From Nipponacmea schrenckii (taxonomy: Eukaryota > Mollusca > Gastropoda > Lottiidae), in the NCBI GenBank assembly GCA_030562195.1, contig CM060202.1, forward strand, positions 8,060,001 through 8,124,000: a DNA stretch of 64,000 bases, given 5' to 3'. The stretch's first letter is position 1; the number at the start of each line of letters is the position of its first letter. A model generated the notes under the pieces. That model made no database searches. It saw only the letters and a program-made list of their open reading frames with translations, and was not told the DNA's origin. The position numbers and the translations under genes were made by a program. Of the stretch, positions 27,497 through 39,500 are shown in pieces.

Positions 27497-29735
27497 GTTA
27501 TTTTCTGTTATCATTTGGTTGTTGCTGTGTATGCTTTTTTTTTAAAGAATTTCTCTCTTGTCTTGAGAAGTTCTGATTTTTGGGGGGGATATTTCTCTCT
27601 TGTTCTGTGGGAGTCTGTATTTGCTAAGTTATAAGTGTATATTGTTCCTTTAGGCTTATGCTACCGCTCAATGTATTGCCTATTAAGGTTATATCTTTAT
27701 CATTCAAATAGGAAATGTTTGGTTTCTTTGAGCCATTAGGGAAATGGTTGTATTTTTGTACAAATGGCAATGTTATAAAAGCACAGGAATATACATAATG
27801 CAGTATTATGTAGGTCATTAAGGTATATATGGAATACAGTTAAGCCATATTTTATCTTTGCAAGAATGTTTTGAAAGTTGAACAATACCTAGTTTGAATA
27901 CATGTGGTACTGTTCCATGCTTTTATCACATCATATTGAAATCCTGAGGCAACATCTTTCAAATTTCCTTATGAAAAGTTCTCAAATTTCCTTTTCCCTC
28001 TGAAAATAGTTTCTGGCCATTTTATGAATGAAAATCGGCATCTTTTTTGTTATGACCCACTTTGTGATGTAATTGAAGACACATTGTAACAGGAATAAAG
28101 TGTGTTTTGGGGACTTCCTTCCCATTCAGCATCATTAAAATCTCAATTAAACAATGTTAGCTACTTGAGTCTCGATGATATCTTGTTCAAATTCTTAATG
28201 AATATTCTAATCTTGATGTAATATATTTAAATAGAAACCTTGACCAAATTAGAATATTTCTTGATATAGACTTTGTATATTGTTTTAGAAGCAATTGTGT
28301 ATCAATAATTTATGATACTTTTACTTGCAAGATGCTATAAGATCTGAACTTTATGCGTGTTTTTTTTTTTTTTTTGATGATTCTTTTTAAGGATAGGCTG
28401 ATTTACTCTTTAAGACAAAAAAAAAAATTAAATAAACAATTGATTACAAAAAATTATTGAATAAACAAAAATGTATTTTCACCATCTTTGTTTGTGGTTG
28501 GATAAAAAAACTGAAATCTCTTCATCCTATTTGATATTGTTAAGATTTTGACTGACGTCAGGTTTCACGTAAAAACTGCCATAAGTTGTTGCATTTTCTC
28601 CTGGGGTCGTATTCACGAGAGGTTTTCATGATTCAAGTTTTTATCTTATCCTAAAACCATCCCTTGTGATAAAAATTTATTTTCAATTGATTAGTTTCAG
28701 CTTCACATTGCATAAAGAAATTATTTTTTTGTACATTCATTAATTTCATATGAATTTTGGACTTTCATTAATGTTAATAGTTGGAGAATTAAATTTTTAT
28801 ATTTTTATGATACACTACATTTCACTGTTTCAGAAATTATGATTCTTGTATGCATATATAAGTAAATAGTTAATCCCAAATGATGTCATATTATTAACAT
28901 ATAAACTATCAGATAATCATACAAGAAAATCTTAGTGTACCACTCCCTAAAGGAGTTTACTACATTCAGAGTAATTATTGGTAATTCCAACCATGATTGC
29001 TTTGAAATTAGACTGATTGGGTATATGACCAAGGTTCACACTTTAAATATAAATATATTGAAGATATTGCATGTTGAATGTCATTGCAGTGCAGGTAGCC
29101 ATTGATATTCAATCAAAAGGTATGTTGATTTTTTAAAGCAATTTAAATACAGATCTCAATAACTTATAAAATACTCCCAAAACTAAGCAAGATTGCCATG
29201 GAAACAGAAGTCATGAAATATTTGATTGTCATGGAAATTAAACATGCAATTTAAGGATAAAAATTCAGTTGATTTTACAATTAATGAAGTTAACAACGAA
29301 GAGTTCCTAGTGAATTTACATCTGTGAACATCACTGACAACCGTTCACTTGTTCCAATTGAAATAAAGATATAATTGATGTGACCTGCTGTAATTGTATA
29401 AACCAAATGTTAATTTGTAGATGAAAAAATGATTGTTCTATTCATTCTTTGTTAACAAAAGTATTTATCATACTAGAACCAATGTTTCTTTCATGGCTTT
29501 TCCTGTCTGAAACAAAGTGGCTCAAACGAAAAGGAGGTTTTTTATCTCCAAAATAGCTTTTTCTTCACAAAAACCAAATTTGTGAAAACACCTTCAAAAT
29601 GATTGCTCATTCATAAAGTGTTGAGACCATGGAAATCAGACAAAACCATCTGTTTGGGAAGGGAATTCATTCATAAACCTAGGTCAATAGTGAAAGGGGA
29701 GGAGCTTAACTCTCTATATTCTGTATAATCATCTG
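27497..29735. other. Non-coding DNA upstream of ets
   Basis: No coding exon recognised. It lies directly upstream of the probable ets promoter and could hold enhancers or an unrecognised 5' untranslated exon. Confidence 0.5.
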
Positions 29736-29954
29736 ATTGGTCGAGTATTTGTGAGTGATTTATTGGTTTAAAGGGGAAAGGGGGTAACTTTCATTCATGA
29801 TTTTAACTAGTTGATGCTTGAAGCTATGAATTGTCTGTAGTTATTAACTTGGTGTTTGCTGAGACAAGTGATAAAAGGATTTGGTCAGTGAAAAAGAAAA
29901 TGACCGACTCAGTACAGAAGTGAACTAAAAAGAGTTAATGGGACCACTATATAA
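29736..29954 (+). promoter_or_regulatory. Candidate ets promoter (CCAAT and TATA-like)
   Basis: An inverted CCAAT box (ATTGG, 29736-29740) lies about 210 bases before a TATA-like TATATAA (29948-29954). That would place transcription start near 29980 and give a leader of about 400 nt. CpG density rises at about 30128-30236 (ACGT, TCGG, GCGG, CCGTG, TTCGG), unlike the CpG-poor surroundings. An additional upstream promoter outside the window cannot be excluded. Confidence 0.3.
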
Positions 29955-29979
29955 TGTTTGTTAGTACAGGAATTAACTA

Positions 29980-30386
29980 TATTTCATCTTTCCATCTCTA
30001 GTGTGTTTGTGTTACGATTATCAACTAAGTTTTCACAGTGTTAGAGAGTGCAGGATTTTTTTTAAAAAGTGCTAAAACTCTCCAACAGAAATGCATTTGA
30101 CATGAATTTGGTGCATGTTTAAATTGTAACGTACATTTTCGGTAAAAGTTGTAGTTAACGTACAGGTTCAGTTAGTTAGTAGCGGACAGTGTTTTAGTAT
30201 TATTTATTATAATATTTATCAAGTTACCGTGAGTTCGGAATAATTTATTTTAACAATTTATTTTTGTTGATCTCTAGTTGAACTATTTATTATTCTGTGC
30301 TAAAATTTGTCTGTGATCAAAAGAGTTTAATTACTTTCAAATAATCAATGAGTTTAATTTGTGGATTTTGAATTAATCTTTCCTAA
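29980..30386 (+). other. Probable ets 5' untranslated leader with uORFs
   Basis: The boundary is inferred from the TATA-like element. The leader would contain short upstream frames at 30091-30105, 30102-30122 (overlapping the first) and 30348-30371. The last ends 15 nt before the main ATG. Confidence 0.35.
30348..30371 (+). promoter_or_regulatory. Upstream ORF just before the ets start
   Basis: ATG AGT TTA ATT TGT GGA TTT TGA encodes 7 residues and stops 15 nt before the main start codon. With the weak context of that ATG (T at -3), it is a plausible translational control element if this leader is transcribed. Confidence 0.4.
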
Positions 30387-30528
30387 ATGAGGTCCTATCA
30401 GGGTGAAATGTTAGCAGGATCTCCAAGTCCTCTTCAAGGACCAGCTATGATATTACCAAGGAATAATCTGTATACCCATTTGTGGCCTCAACATGCAAGA
30501 AATGGACATTTGTATGCTTGTAGAAATG
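30387..30528 (+). CDS. ets exon 1 (coding start)
   Basis: Codes residues 1-47 plus one base of codon 48, beginning [15 protein letters not shown] and ending HLYACRN before a GTAAGT donor. An in-frame TAA sits directly before the ATG. The start context is weak (T at -3, A at +4); the next in-frame ATG (Met8, 30408) has G at -3 and could also be used. This N-terminus resembles no family segment I know. Such N-termini vary with alternative promoters in ETS1 and Pointed, so other first exons may exist. Confidence 0.75.
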
Positions 30529-33500
30529 GTAAGTAGATCCAAGTAGATAAATATTTAAGATTTAAGTGACAACCAGTTCTGTAAATTTCCTAATATACCA
30601 ATTAGGCACAGAAAAGCAAAGTATCAACTTTACATCATATTTTTAAAGACTTCTCCTCCTTTTTAAAAAAAAATTTCCTGTAAAAAGTCTACCAGAATTT
30701 GGGATTGGACAAGTTATTTGGTTCAGTTACAGAGATGATGAAATTGCTAACCAGTTTGGTTATGTTTTGCTGTTAATCACATGTTTTTTATATGTGAATT
30801 ACAATATCAGCTTTTAAATGATTATGATAGATATTGAATATCTAGCAAACACATATTTAGCGCATGAAAATCATAAATTAGCCACTGTAAAAAACACACT
30901 ATATCTGCCATATTTATCATTAATTTTCTAAGTAAATAATTCAGTTTATATGAATATAAATTGTAAAATATGAATTTCCGACTTAAATTATCAAATTATC
31001 AGTTATTTAAATCAGTTTACTTTTCTTGAGATTTTAACATCCTCTCGCTACTGACCAACAAAACTTAATTATGATCTGGTAGCCTGTTCTTGTTCTTAAT
31101 GAAACTAGACAATTTTTATATTCAACAGTTTTTTTACAGTTTTTTAAAGTATGTCTTAACAATTGCATGTAATCCAAGTCTAAATTTCAAGCAAGTTTGC
31201 TGTAAAACTTCTCCATAATTTTGAAATTTCTTGGAAACGGGCAATCCTGAAAATATTCAGTATTTGATTTTAATGAGAGAAAATTAAAAGTTTTAAATCT
31301 CATGAAATAAAATTCCAAAACAAATCTGTCAGCAGTTCTGAAATTAGACCGCAAAATACAATTACGATAATTGATGTCCAAGTTTTATCTCAAAAGCTAT
31401 CAAACTGATATTGAGGATTTGGTTACAGGCTCGCAGTAGATCAAACTACAGGTCAGCACCAAAATATGGCATTTTAATTAATACTTTATTTTTTGACATT
31501 ATTATTTATTTGGTCTTCAGAAGATACCAAAAATCTGGAACAAATCTGTAGATTTTAATCTTCGGCCATCATAAATAATAATAAAAATAACTGAATCTTA
31601 CTATTTTGATTTATAAAGCTTTCTGTTCAACTGTTAATCAGTACAAAATTGTAATTTGGATATCAGCTAATTTGCAGCAATAAATTTTGAATCTACAACT
31701 TTCTTATACTTGACTTTCAAATATTCTTTGAAAAGTTAAAATGTTTGTTTTAAATTATTCAGAAGGTTTTGAGAGTCATACAAAATTAACGAAATAAAGA
31801 AATAATTGTATTTATCATCTTCATGTATATGGTGCAAACATCAGAGTTTATTTTTTTTAGGTTGTATTTTATAATTAATTATCTTAAATAAATTAATAAC
31901 AATATGTTTTTAGATAATAAAAATAATATGTTAATCCACAATCCAATTTCAGAAGTAAAAGCCTTCTTGTCCAAATTATAAAATAAACATGGTAATCCAC
32001 AATCCAATTTCTGAACGCCTTCTTGTCCAAATTATTCTGCATTTAATACGTGAATTTGTACAATTAATATGCAACAGTTCTATATTAAATATTTTGTCTT
32101 ATATGATTGAGAATTATGGATTTACATGAATACTAAATAATGAAATAAAGATTTGAATTAAATTATTTTTAAAAAACTGGCAAGTGATTTAAATTAAGAT
32201 GTTCTATAAATATAGAATGGTTTATTAAAATAAATATAGAACTGTTAATTCGATTGTATTTGCCAGTAATGTTCGACGGTCAAAATGTTGGACAGGGATT
32301 CTATAACTTAGGCAACTTTTGAATGTCTGAACCATGTGGATTATATTTATTTCATTCATAAAAAGGACATGGCTTAAAAAGTTATATCCGATCTCTAAAA
32401 AAAAAGTTCAAGTTTGTCAATGGCTATGCAGTGAAAATAAGGAAGTCATTTCAAATGTCCATAAAATGTGGAACCTTAATGTATCAAAGTGCTTCAATAT
32501 AAATGCAACTTGCCAGCATCTCATTAAAAAAGTGAAAGCAAAGTTTTCCAGTGGTGATGATGGCGACGAGTTTAAAAAATAATGAGGCATAGAAAGTGAG
32601 ATATGAGTGAAAGACTGTAAGATTGAGTGACATGTTAAATATAGGTAATAATAGGTCCAGTCAAGAGCTAGATAATGGTTAGTAAATGATCTATATCATT
32701 AGTTAAGGGAAATGTCAAATTAAACACTAGGCATTCACCCCTTTATTACATGGTGTAAGTTGAATAAGGGCCAGCCCCTTGACTTGTTCAACCGACCATG
32801 TCAAATCTTTATTAACTTGAACCCCTTACTGTTTGACAAGCTCACTTTATTTCAAGGATAGAGAGAAAGTGTGAATATATTAGATTGATTGATAGATAAA
32901 TGATGTGAAAGAATAAATAATGATGTAGATGAATGAATGAGAGGCATTATTAAGCTGCCTCTTGAGAGGATATGTCACAAAGTTTATCTTTGACAACAAG
33001 TGGCTAATCTTAACTGAAAAACCAGATTGAGACCATTGTTAGATGAAACTAAATACTTTCACTTTTAAAGATTTCAGGAATAAACTGGGATTATTATAAT
33101 AATGGGAAATAAAATCAAATGAAATATGTTATAAAAAATTGTTTCAGATAAATAATTTGCTATATTAAACTGTAAATTTTGGCAACTAAAACAAAATGGA
33201 CATCAGAATTCATTTTACATGGGCACTCATCATATCTTCAAAATTGAAGAGTTAAGAATAATAATTCATGTCAAAATCCACCCCTATTCTTAATTATAGA
33301 ATTAATTGACTCAAAAGTCAACGAGATCAGGACCACTGGCAGTAAATTTGATGTAGAGGGTTAAATGTCAACAAGATAATTTGAAGAGCAAATGACTTAA
33401 TTTGGCTCAATGGTGAAAATGATCAACTGCATTTTGGACATTGACCAGATATTGAAATAGGGGTAAATGACAATATTGAAGCATTTCAACTGATTTATTA

Positions 33501-36500
33501 AAAAGTCAAGGAGAAAATTAGCATTTGTTCAGAATGATTTGATTACTTCAAGTATTGAAATTAATAGGTTTTATTTGATTCAAGAACAATTTATCTGTTT
33601 TTGATCCATAGTCAGGCATATTTGGGGTTTTAATATTTATTTAAGGCAAAATTTATTATTGGTAGTTCAATTTTCTCATTTAAAATGGTCCTTTGAAATT
33701 TTCAATTTATTATCAGTTAAAATGTAGGCCTATGAATGAAATATTCAAAATAATTATTAAGATATGAGACATAGATAAATTTTGAAATAAGTTTATTTTA
33801 AATCTAAAACAAGTAAGGACAAGTGATTTAATATAGTTTGAAACATTCTTTAACAAAATAAATCACTCCTTTGCCACTTTTAAGAAAAACAAATATGTGA
33901 AATGACATTTTTATTCTGATCCTTATTTACAATTGGTAATGGAATAGACCATCTTAAATTGGTGGAAATAGGGAAAGTTAAGACTCCCAACATCATTATC
34001 CAAATCCCTAATTACTTTTTGATTTTATCTCAACATGAGCCTGATCATCACCAAACACCAATAATTCACAGTTAACCCTTTAAATGCCTGATACTTATGG
34101 CATGCCATAATTCATGTTAACCCTTTTAAACTCCTAGCCACAGGGCATCTAATTTTCAACCACTTGTCTTTCAGGGGTTTCTTGTTTCAAGCATAAACTC
34201 CCCTGCTGGTTTCTGCTGTATCTTTTACCATTTACAAGATCCCTAACTAGCAAGAGGCCTTAGTTCCACCTACCCCCCTTCTTCTTATTTATTCTTGACC
34301 ATTATCTGTCTCACTAGGTTTCTTGTTGATAACAGTTTTCACTTTTTACTTCCCAGCCATTGGAGGGAGTAATTAGGGGTTAATGAGGGGTTGATTAACA
34401 TATCAAGGGAGATTATCAAGTAGGCCCTATAATTCAAGGGAGGTAATTAGCACAGTGTCAGATTTCAAAGGTTTTGAACAAGTTTATTAATTACTTTATC
34501 ATATTTGTTAATTGGTTTAAAAGGATTTTGAGTAATCTTACCCAAGGGAAAGAAACTTGTGATAACTCACTTGATTCAAAACTACTGAAGGAACAACTCA
34601 AATTTGCCCATCCCTCAAAAAAGCCTGCATTTTCAAATTAAACCTTCAAATAGATTATTTAGATCTAGAGCTAGACTAATCTAGTTTTTCTACAGAAGAA
34701 CAATTTCAAACTAGTACTTTTATAAAGTACAACTTCCAAGGCATTTAATTTCACTGTATCATACAATCAAAGTAAATGTATCTAATTTCTTAAATTTCTA
34801 TTAAATCAATGAAAAGTTGAAGCCTTTGTTGTGTAGTAGATTTAGGTGACAAATTAGATATTTATTACCAAAATGAACCTTGAATTTTAAGTTCAGCTGT
34901 TAAAAAAAGCTTGATAGAACCTTTTATCTATCAGTAAATTTAATTTCGTGACATTTTACAAGTTACTAGAGTATTGGAATGTTTTCTATTATTCTAAGGA
35001 ATATCAGATTGTATTTCCTGAAATTAGTTCCCTTCATGTGGAAAATTGTTTCATTAAATTCTGTTTATTAATGAAATAGTTTTCTGATATTTCTTTGTGA
35101 TTTTCACACATTTCAGTATTATTAATAAGTAAATAGTATTCTACTGAATCATTCTGGATATTTTCCATGGGGTGACTTGTAACCAAGGCCAGTGCTTCTA
35201 GGAGATTTCATGCATATTCCATAATATCTAATGCAAGTTTGAGAAAAATAACAGAAAATCATATTTTGGGGGAAATTGAAAAACAACTTTTAAATTAATT
35301 TGATTAATTTATTGTAATATATAAAACAATATTTGCCATCTTCAAAAATAAACAAATGTAATAGAACCATTCTCTGAAATAAAATATCATATTTTGGTTA
35401 GAATATTCATTTTTGATGTAATATTTCCCAACTTTGTTTAGTAATCCTAATACCATCCTTAGAAAAGAAATTGTGTTCTTTATTGTATACTTACGGTTAG
35501 TTTCAGAATTGACATTTAATTCACAAAAATATTGATTTATTTCAAATGTTTAAGATTAAGACTTAAGTATTGTCTTGGCTTAAGTATCTTTTCTATGTAA
35601 TTTTTCAGGCTTGATATGCCAGTTTTAATTCTAGAGTTAATAGATTTTTACTAATTCCTCTCTTTTTCCACTTCATTTAACTCATTCAGTTTAACATATG
35701 TAAAGCGTGCCGATAATGAGCCATCACTTCCTGAGAGATTTGCTTCGAAATCAATTTCACCTGTTCAAATGAACGAAATTCATTTAAAAGATTAGAAACT
35801 CTTAAACAAAATTTCTCTTAATTTCAGAAAATTGTAAACAAACATAATTTTTGTCCAATCGTTTGGTCGCAATGTGTCCAAATAATTTGACTTTAGTAAA
35901 TACAAAAAGTTTGTTTATTATATTAAGTATTTGAAAAAATGCCAGTTATTTCATTGAAATTATTTCATAAAAAGTCAAATTTATATTTTACTATTTGGCC
36001 ATGAATGGAATAAATTCCTTCCTAAATTTCTTATTTACTTTTTAAGACGTCAAATAGAAAAACTAAAATGATATTGTATGTAACATATAATTATAATAAA
36101 GCGCCTCCCAAAACCCAAATATACGATTTGTTTCGTTGTCTTTGAAGCAGAAGTCAATCTTTTTTTCATGTAACAATTTTATGCAGCTGGTATTTTCTAC
36201 TAGACTTAGTTGAAACAAATGTTGAAGAATTTGATATTTATTGAAGGCTCGCCCGAATGGTCCGATATTATTTCGTTTATTAATATATTTATGTAAGCGT
36301 GTTCTAAGATTGGGGCGAGGTTCAACTTGATATTGACGTTGAAGCTATCTAGAAAGGGTGAGGTTGACTTTTGGCGTTCAAATGTTGTTCAAGGTGGGTA
36401 GTGATTATTATTCATTGCCAGATTTACACTTCTGCTGCTTTCTTCCTTTTCCCAATGGTGCCGTCTAAAACTAGAATCTGGAAAGAATTATTATTCAAGA

Positions 36501-39500
36501 AATATTTTATTGAGTTTGGTATTGTGTTAAACACAGGTGCCAAGGTCTTCTGTTACCTTGGCCAAAGCTTTTCAAGGTTGTGTACAAATACAATATATTT
36601 TGTAATAACCTTGAGCAATTTGGAGCAAGTTAGATATTTGTTTGGATAAAGTAGACCCTGAATAATTTGGTAGATTTTATTTGATAATATTGCCACATGA
36701 GCTATCACGAGATTCTATCTTTCTACTTCCAAAACTCAATATAATTTGCATATTTGTTGAAATAGAAGGTAATATTGGTGAATTAAAGTATTCAAACAGA
36801 AGTACCAAAAAAGACACATTTAGAACAATTTTTTTTGCAGGGAATATTTTTAACCAAGAATTCGCAATATTTATGACAACCCCTGTCATTTTCATACCAT
36901 CATAAATATACCATTTAAAAAATGTTTCATGGTATTCCCTGAAATTTCAAAGCAGATAATGGCATGTCTAAGCACTGAAAAAAATCTGGCAAAATAATTA
37001 CTGAATGTTTATGAAAGAAAATTTATGAAAATATTAAACTTGAAAACTTAACGGTTAATTATTTTAAATGAAGCTGTACACAGAATTTCAAGTTCTTATC
37101 TTGAAAAGTTGAAGTACTTCTCGTATGTGTTAGGTATCAAAAAGATGTAAATCCTGCAAAAACTTGTGAAATTAAAAAAAAAATTGTATTAAGATCTTGG
37201 AAGAGAATAGGATTCCACTGAGATTTGGTGACAAATTGACTAGATTTTGTTTTATACTTTAATAGTACTGATATTAATGAAATGACCTTTTCTCATATTG
37301 TTGTGATTTGGGATAGGCATTACGAGCTTGTATATTTCTTTGAAACGTTTTAATGCATAGCCGTTTACATTAAGTGTTAACTATCTTGGACACCTCAGAC
37401 AAGGAATTAAACATATACCCACATTTTTTCAAAAAGATTTTTACCTCCTCAATTATTAACTGATAATTACCAAATGTCAACGTATACTGAAATCACAGTT
37501 GTATTAACCAAAAGCTGTAAATTCATCAGATAACTGTACATGAAACAGAGATAAAAAAAATAATACCTTAGTTACAACCAATTTATTAACCCTTTTCTAT
37601 TATATTTTTACACATATCACATCAATAGCACACAACGTGATAATAATATACACTGGGTTAACAACTTTTATATGTTTATGTGGACCAAATTGCTTTTATA
37701 TTTTTCAAATCTGACTGCCCAAACCATCAATATTCTTAAATTAAGTTCAGCAAATATCAGTACAGAAATTTTGCATTGATTATGCAATTTCCTATAAAAT
37801 ATGGGCAACCATTCTCAAGTCTTACATTAGATTTCTGCTGCATATTGAATATTTTTTGTTATTATTTTCAGATTTACCAACAAGTCAAGTTCCTCCACTG
37901 ACTCCTGGAACTACTCAGAAGATGTCACAGGCACTCTTGGAGAGTTTCAAGGCATTCGAGAAAGAACAAAGAAGGTTGAATATTCCTAAAGGTAAGAACA
38001 CTTTTGAACATCAGATTTTGGGTATTATTATATACAATGATTTTGCTGAAGACAAACTTTGGTTTTTATAACATGTATTTTTGAAACAGAAAATTTGGCA
38101 GAAGTTTTTGAAAAAAAGGTACAAAGTTAAAAGTTGTCAGTGTCTGGCACTCATTTATTTGGAAATTGTAAACAAAATTAGTGATAATCTTTTCAATTCA
38201 GAATTCATATAGAATTATTTCTTCAAATATCGGAATGCCATATGATAATAATTGTATATTTATTGAGAAGATCAGCTGAAATCCTCTCTATATTTCTAGC
38301 CACTCGGATGATAATATAAACTCAGTCAAAATGAATACCATCTTTATTATTTACCAATTTTTGAAACACTGATTAAGCAAAAAATCTTTTCAATGGACTT
38401 GACTTTGTACTTTTGATGGAATTCCAAAGAAGTTTCTTATTTTTGTTTATGTAATGTTTAGCTTTTATCTGCTTTAATCCAGTTTCTGATTCCATGTATG
38501 TGGTTCCATAAAAGACTTTCACAAAATCATTTTGTTTGTGCCATTCATGTTTTTGGCTATATGTTGAATATTCCTGATAATTTTGTAAAAGATATCTAAT
38601 AATAATAATGATTTTTTCCAGACCCTTGCCAATGGAGTGAATTACATGTCATCCAATGGTTAACATGGGCAGTTAAGGAATTCAGCCTGGAGGGTATGAA
38701 CATGGCAAATTTTGCCATCAAGGGCAAAGAGTTATGTAAGCTTGAAAAAGAGGCTTTTTTAAATCGTTGCCCACCCTATGTTGGAGATATTCTATTTGAA
38801 CACATAGATATTCTTCAGAAAGGTAAGTTTGAAGACAAATCATTCAAAATCTTTTGAAGCATTGGCCAAGATTCTGGATATGACTTTGAATCTAAACAGT
38901 TTGTTGCTAGAGGTGGCATATTTCATAGATCCATTATCAGGAAAGCAGTGGTGAGGGGAAAAAAATACTGAAAAATTTCATTACACACTGTCAAATTGTG
39001 TTTGCCCAATCATGTGATACCAAGTCATAATTTCAGACGGCGAATTTCATAGATCCATTATCAGAAAAACACCAGTGAGGGGAAAAAAATTTAAAGTACC
39101 GAAAACAAATTTCATTACACACTTTCTTTTTTTGCAGAAGTAGCACAAGAAAGGGCATTATTATGTAATATTCCACAGAATTACAATGAGCCAGTTTGTG
39201 TGCCAGAGTTTGGTGAGAGATATATGCAGCAGCAGCAGCAACAACATAGTCAAAGTAAGTTTTCACTTCTGCTGGATTTTTATTTTTTATATAATGGGAT
39301 TGATTAGCTTTACACCTGTCGTAGCTCCAAGCATACAAGTAGTGTTCTTAACGGCTTTAAAAAATTCGGTTTCCATGTTAATGAAATTTGCATGCACAAC
39401 ACCACACCTTCACATGATTAGTGCTCGTCACTTCTACTGTTGTGCCTTATTTAGATGTCTGACCTTTCTCCAAACATGCTATCGTGATCTTGGTATAGCC

